From Phyllobacterium sophorae (GTDB taxonomy: Bacteria; Pseudomonadota; Alphaproteobacteria; Rhizobiales; Rhizobiaceae): a stretch of 64,000 nt of DNA. The position numbers and the translations under genes are program-made. The stretch spans positions 620,001 to 684,000 of the forward strand of contig NZ_PGGM01000001.1 of NCBI RefSeq assembly GCF_003010965.1. Reading direction: 5' to 3'. Positions 60,273 through 64,000 of this stretch are shown here, in pieces; positions within the stretch are counted from its first letter, which is position 1, and every line of letters begins with the position of its first letter. The notes beneath the pieces are model-generated. The model did no database searches and was not told the origin of the DNA. It saw nothing but the letters and a program-made list of their open reading frames with translations.

Positions 60273-61049
60273 ATGAACAGACTTGCTGGCAAGACGGCTT
60301 TCATAACGGGTTCGGCGCGCGGCATCGGCCGAACGTTTGCGGAAGCTTACATACGCGAGGGCGCCGCCCATGTGGTGATTGCCGATATTAATCTGGAACG
60401 TGCACAGGAGACGGCAAAGGAACTTGGCAGCCAAGCGCATGCGGTCCGCCTCGATGTTACAAGCCAGGCATCGATCGATGCAGCGGTCAAGGAAACCGTC
60501 GACAAGTTTGGCGGCATCGACGTGCTCGTCAACAACGCAGCGCTGTTCGATCTCGCGCCAATCGTCGAGATTACGCGTGAAAGCTACGACAAGCTTTTTG
60601 CCGTCAATTTCTCTGGCACATTGTTCACATTGCAGGCCGTTGCCAAGGCAATGATCGCGCGTGGCAAGGGCGGCAAGATTATCAACATGGCCAGCCAGGC
60701 CGGCCGGCGCGGCGAGCCGCTCGTTGCAATCTATTGCGCTACCAAGGCGGCGGTAATCAGCCTCACTCAGTCGGCCGGTCTCAACCTGATCGAGCACGGC
60801 ATCAATGTGAACGCGATTGCGCCGGGTGTGGTTGACGGAGAGCATTGGGAAGGTGTCGATGCGCTTTTCGCCAAATATGAGAACAGACCGCGGGGCGAGA
60901 AAAAGCGTCTGGTTGGCGAAGCCGTTCCCTTTGGCCGTATGGGCACAGCCGAAGATCTTACTGGCATGGCCATTTTCCTCGCGAGCGGCGAGAGCGACTA
61001 TATCGTCGCCCAGACCTACAATGTTGATGGCGGCAATTGGATGAGCTGA
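60273..61049 (+). CDS. smoS: Sorbitol dehydrogenase (SDR family)
   Basis: A 258-residue short-chain dehydrogenase oxidising D-sorbitol (and often galactitol/L-iditol) to a ketose with NAD. TGSARGIGRT (cofactor loop), NNAA, Ser in NMASQAGRRG and YCATKAA (Tyr-Lys pair) form the active site; YNVDGGNWMS is the C-terminal mark. It follows smoK by 18 bp as in known smo operons. Confidence 0.92.
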   Translation: MNRLAGKTAFITGSARGIGRTFAEAYIREGAAHVVIADINLERAQETAKELGSQAHAVRLDVTSQASIDAAVKETVDKFGGIDVLVNNAALFDLAPIVEITRESYDKLFAVNFSGTLFTLQAVAKAMIARGKGGKIINMASQAGRRGEPLVAIYCATKAAVISLTQSAGLNLIEHGINVNAIAPGVVDGEHWEGVDALFAKYENRPRGEKKRLVGEAVPFGRMGTAEDLTGMAIFLASGESDYIVAQTYNVDGGNWMS

Positions 61050-61112
61050 CGTTTCCCTGCATTCACCAGAAGGATGCAGGCGCATCTTACATGAAAAGAG
61101 GGATTAGGCCCG

Positions 61113-62591
61113 ATGACTGTTAAACTCTCCAAAGCCACGCTGCAGAACTTGCCGAAAAATGTTGGCGTCCCCGGCTACAGCCAATCGGGACTGAAGGCCG
61201 GCATAATCCATTTCGGCATCGGCAATTTTCATCGTGCGCATCAGGCAGTCTATCTCGATGAATTATTCAATGCCGGCACAGATCATGAGTGGGGCCTTGT
61301 CGGTGCTGGCGTTCTCGCGTCCGACGAAACCATGCGACAGAAGCTGCAGGCGCAGGATTGGCTGACGACTGTTGTCGAGCAGGATAGTGGCCACAGGACT
61401 GCTCACGTCACGGCGTCGATGATCGACTATCTGCAGCCTGGCGACACGGCAAATATCATTGCTCGCCTTGCCGATCCTGAAATCCGCATCGTATCCCTTA
61501 CGATCACGGAGGGCGGTTACTTCATTGATCCGGCGTCCGGGGTGTTCAATCCCCAGCACCCGGCAATCGTTTCCGACGCGGCCAATATCAAGGACCCGAG
61601 TACCGTCTTCGGCTTGATCCTTGCCGGTTTGATGCGCCGCCGCGATGAAGGAACGGCACCATTCACGGTCATGTCCTGTGACAATATCCCGGGCAATGGC
61701 CATGTGACCTGCGACGCAGTCAGTGGTCTTGCCGCGGTTATCGATCCGAATTTGGCTCAATGGGTCAAGGACCAGGTCGCTTTTCCCAACAGCATGGTCG
61801 ATCGCATTACGCCTGCCACGACAGACCGGGAGAGAGGATTGCTTGCGACGGATTTCGGTGTGGAGGACAACTGGCCAGTTTTTTGTGAACCATTCAAGCA
61901 ATGGGTATTGGAGGATCATTTTCCGGCCGGGCGCCCGGCTCTGGAGAAGGTCGGTGTGACCTTCGTCAAGGACGTCGCCCCCTATGAACTGATGAAAATC
62001 CGCATTCTCAACGGTGGTCACGCTGCAATCGCTTACCCGGCATCGCTCATGGATATTCATTTTGTGCACGAGGCCATGGAGGAGCCGCTTATCCGCGACT
62101 TCCTGACAAAGCTGGAACGGGAGGAGATTATCCCCGTTCTGCCTCCGGTACCGGGCACATCCTTCGACGCCTATTTCGACCTCATTGTCAGGCGGTTTTC
62201 CAATCCGAAGATCGGCGACACGATCCAGCGCCTGTGCCAGGATGGATCCAACCGCCAGCCGAAATTCATCCTGCCGACGACAGCCGACAGGCTTAAGGCG
62301 GGCAACGGTATTACTGGACTTTCGCTGGTTTCTGCGCTGTGGTGCCGGTTCTGTGCCGGGACGACCGATAGCGGCAAGCCGACGAATTATCTCGATGCAA
62401 GCGCTGAGCGATTGAAAGTAGAAGCTTTGAAGGCAAAGGACGATCCGAAGGCATTTCTGGCTATGACCGATATATTCGGTGAAGTTGGGACATCGCCGAT
62501 TTTCGTGGAATCGTTCTCGCGAATCCTGCGGATTTTGTGGGACAAGGGCGCGCGCGAGACTTTGACGCTTTACCTTGCCGACAAGCTCTGA
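61113..62591 (+). CDS. mtlK: Mannitol 2-dehydrogenase
   Basis: A 492-residue long-chain polyol dehydrogenase oxidising mannitol to fructose, also arabitol in some homologs. N-terminal IIHFGIGNFHRAHQAVY is the NAD site, followed by ERGLLATDFGVEDNWPVFCEPFKQWVLEDHF and the catalytic Lys-Asn-His block MKIRILNGGHAAIAY. Fructose formed here would enter glycolysis via a fructokinase not in the window. The HAD gene begins 2 bases after its stop. Confidence 0.93.
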   Translation: MTVKLSKATLQNLPKNVGVPGYSQSGLKAGIIHFGIGNFHRAHQAVYLDELFNAGTDHEWGLVGAGVLASDETMRQKLQAQDWLTTVVEQDSGHRTAHVTASMIDYLQPGDTANIIARLADPEIRIVSLTITEGGYFIDPASGVFNPQHPAIVSDAANIKDPSTVFGLILAGLMRRRDEGTAPFTVMSCDNIPGNGHVTCDAVSGLAAVIDPNLAQWVKDQVAFPNSMVDRITPATTDRERGLLATDFGVEDNWPVFCEPFKQWVLEDHFPAGRPALEKVGVTFVKDVAPYELMKIRILNGGHAAIAYPASLMDIHFVHEAMEEPLIRDFLTKLEREEIIPVLPPVPGTSFDAYFDLIVRRFSNPKIGDTIQRLCQDGSNRQPKFILPTTADRLKAGNGITGLSLVSALWCRFCAGTTDSGKPTNYLDASAERLKVEALKAKDDPKAFLAMTDIFGEVGTSPIFVESFSRILRILWDKGARETLTLYLADKL

Positions 62592-62592
62592 G

Positions 62593-63273
62593 ATGGCAAA
62601 GCCCGCTCTCGTCATTTTCGATTGTGATGGTGTCCTCGTTGACAGCGAGCCGATTTCCATTGCAGTCCTCCTTGACATGATCGCCAAGAGCGGGACCGCA
62701 TTGTCCGAGGACGACGCTTATGACCGGTTCCTCGGGCGCAGTATGACGACCATCAGCAAGATATTGCATGAGGATTATGGCTTTGCCGCAAGTGAGGCAG
62801 ACCTCGACGAGATGCGCTCCAACCTCTTTGCCCGCTTCAGATCGGATTTGAAACCGATTCCGGGCATTGCCGAAACGCTTCGCGCGCTGGATGTGCCCCG
62901 ATGCGTCGCCTCGTCAAGCCAACCGGACCGCATTCGCTTGTCCCTGACACTCACCGGGCTGCTTGATCTTCTCGACCCGCATATCTTCAGCGCCACCATG
63001 GTCAAACGCGGAAAGCCGGCACCGGATCTGTTCTTGCTAGCGGCAAAAACGATGAAAACGGCACCGACAGATTGTGTCGTTGTCGAAGACAGTCCCGCCG
63101 GAATTGAAGCGGCGAAGAGCGCGGGGATGCAGGTCTTCGCCTTCACCGGCGGAACACACTCGCGCGGCGGACGGTTGGAGGCGGCCCTTGCGTCTCTTAA
63201 ACCAGACCGTATATTCAACGACATGTTGCAATTGCCCGGCTTGCTCAGAGACCTTTCGAAAACTTCACCCTGA
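62593..63273 (+). CDS. HAD-superfamily phosphatase of the polyol operon
   Basis: A 226-residue HAD subfamily IA protein: IFDCDGVLVDSE, SSSQPDR, KRGKPAPDLF and VVEDSPAGIEAA. It is translationally linked to mtlK, which suggests dephosphorylation of a sugar or polyol phosphate as a clean-up or regulatory step. The exact substrate is unknown. Confidence 0.87.
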   Translation: MAKPALVIFDCDGVLVDSEPISIAVLLDMIAKSGTALSEDDAYDRFLGRSMTTISKILHEDYGFAASEADLDEMRSNLFARFRSDLKPIPGIAETLRALDVPRCVASSSQPDRIRLSLTLTGLLDLLDPHIFSATMVKRGKPAPDLFLLAAKTMKTAPTDCVVVEDSPAGIEAAKSAGMQVFAFTGGTHSRGGRLEAALASLKPDRIFNDMLQLPGLLRDLSKTSP

Positions 63274-63351
63274 TGGCCATCCGATGCGATTTTCTGCGCT
63301 TCCGGTGCTCATGGACGCTGATTTATCAGGTTGAGTTCTCAAAGGCCCCAT

Positions 63352-64000
63352 ATGACAGCAAGTAATACCGAAAGTTCGTTGATGCCGAAATTCGTCTGTG
63401 CGGTCGATGTTGGGACAGGAAGCGCCCGTGCGGGCATTCTCGATGCGGCGGGAAATCTTCTTGGCCGGGTCGAACATCCGATCTTGATGAACCGTCCGCG
63501 GGCAGATCATGCGGAGCATGATTCAGAAGACATCTGGAAATCCGTTTGCGTAGCAGTGCAGGGCGCTCTTGCGGCCTCGAAAGTCGATCCGTCGCACGTT
63601 GTCGGTATCAGCTTCGATGCAACTTGTTCACTCGTTGTACGCGACGAGGATGGCCTCCCGTTGACCGTGTCGACATCGGGTGAGCACCGCTGGGATACCA
63701 TCGTCTGGCTGGACCATCGGGCGCTGGATGAAGCGGATGAATGTACTGCGACGGGCCATAAAGCGCTGAGCTATCTTGGCGGCGTGATGTCGCCGGAAAT
63801 GCAGACCCCAAAACTGATGTGGCTGAAACGGCATTTGCCGGAAAGCTGGAACAAAGCCGGCTATTTCTTCGATCTTGCCGACTACCTGAGCTGGAAGGCT
63901 TCCGGTTCACTTGCGCGCTCGCAATGCACGCTGACGTGTAAATGGACCTATCTCGCGCATGAAAGTGAAGGCTGGCAGCCGGACTATCTGGAGACCATCG
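63352..64000 (+). CDS. FGGY-family carbohydrate kinase (partial, runs off window)
   Basis: The first 216 codons of a sugar kinase. It starts at ATG 63352 (or MPKFVCA at 63382). AVDVGTGSARAGILD is the ATP-phosphate loop, GISFDATCSLVV follows, and W-LDHRA (WLDHRALDEAD) is the substrate loop of the ribulokinase/xylulokinase group. Within this operon it would phosphorylate a pentulose such as D-ribulose or D-xylulose made from ribitol or arabitol. The rest lies beyond 64000. Confidence 0.88.
   Translation, partial: MTASNTESSLMPKFVCAVDVGTGSARAGILDAAGNLLGRVEHPILMNRPRADHAEHDSEDIWKSVCVAVQGALAASKVDPSHVVGISFDATCSLVVRDEDGLPLTVSTSGEHRWDTIVWLDHRALDEADECTATGHKALSYLGGVMSPEMQTPKLMWLKRHLPESWNKAGYFFDLADYLSWKASGSLARSQCTLTCKWTYLAHESEGWQPDYLETI

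Overview
The window reads as chromosomal DNA of an alphaproteobacterium of the order Rhizobiales, most likely Phyllobacteriaceae/Brucellaceae (inference). Grounds are the FGGY-mtlK-smoS-smoKGFE polyol cluster, the Bmp-type nucleoside transporter joined to cdd-punA-deoA, alphaproteobacterial protein styles, moderately high GC and Rhizobiales-like intergenic palindromes. Coding density is high, with no rRNA, CRISPR array, prophage or intact insertion sequence.

Region by region. 0-9.2 kb is regulators and redox repair: a MocR-type regulator, a hydrolase-OsmC fusion, an EamA exporter beside a truncated LysR gene, an intact LysR gene, an msrB-msrA pair, a YeeE/YedE sulfur transporter, tRNA-Ser(GGA), and a second MsrA whose catalytic Cys codon reads Arg. 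9.4-20 kb is nucleoside uptake and salvage: bmpA with its own terminator, then a tightly overlapping operon (ABC ATPase, isochorismatase-like hydrolase, two permeases, cdd, punA, deoA), convergent with upp and add. 20-29 kb holds ubiE-ubiB and a CoaBC with a fused ribbon-helix-helix domain, then an acetyltransferase, an ArsR/SRPBCC pair with two palindromic operators, a 3-hydroxyproline dehydratase-HAD-PEP mutase-like group, and dut. 29-45 kb is mostly core metabolism: a class II amidotransferase, prfC, an acyl-CoA ligase with a 200-residue Lys/Ala/Pro-rich head, a cation/proton antiporter, a GMC oxidoreductase, pgi, an aspartoacylase-like deacylase, a PLP dehydratase and a Tat-exported PhoX phosphatase behind a Pho box.

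44.7-55 kb is more accessory: a large lipoprotein esterase, DUF2239, lepA, an orphan 280-residue protein, three very small genes, and about 1 kb of nested repeats carrying two copies of a 190-bp foldback element with perfect 44-bp arms. A GIY-YIG protein, a second hairpin-rich element and a SelT/SelW-like protein with four 17-residue C-terminal repeats follow.

55-64 kb is a polyol catabolic unit: SorC-family regulator, ABC importer smoEFGK, sorbitol dehydrogenase, mannitol dehydrogenase, a HAD phosphatase and the start of an FGGY kinase. Together these would import hexitols, oxidise them to fructose or other ketoses, and phosphorylate a pentulose product.

The strongest oddities are the catalytic-residue changes in MsrA2 and the isochorismatase-like protein, the RHH-CoaBC fusion with an adjacent palindrome, the histone-like tail on the acyl-CoA ligase, and the foldback repeat cluster. 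All functional statements rest on reading the sequence and on family knowledge; no database search was run.
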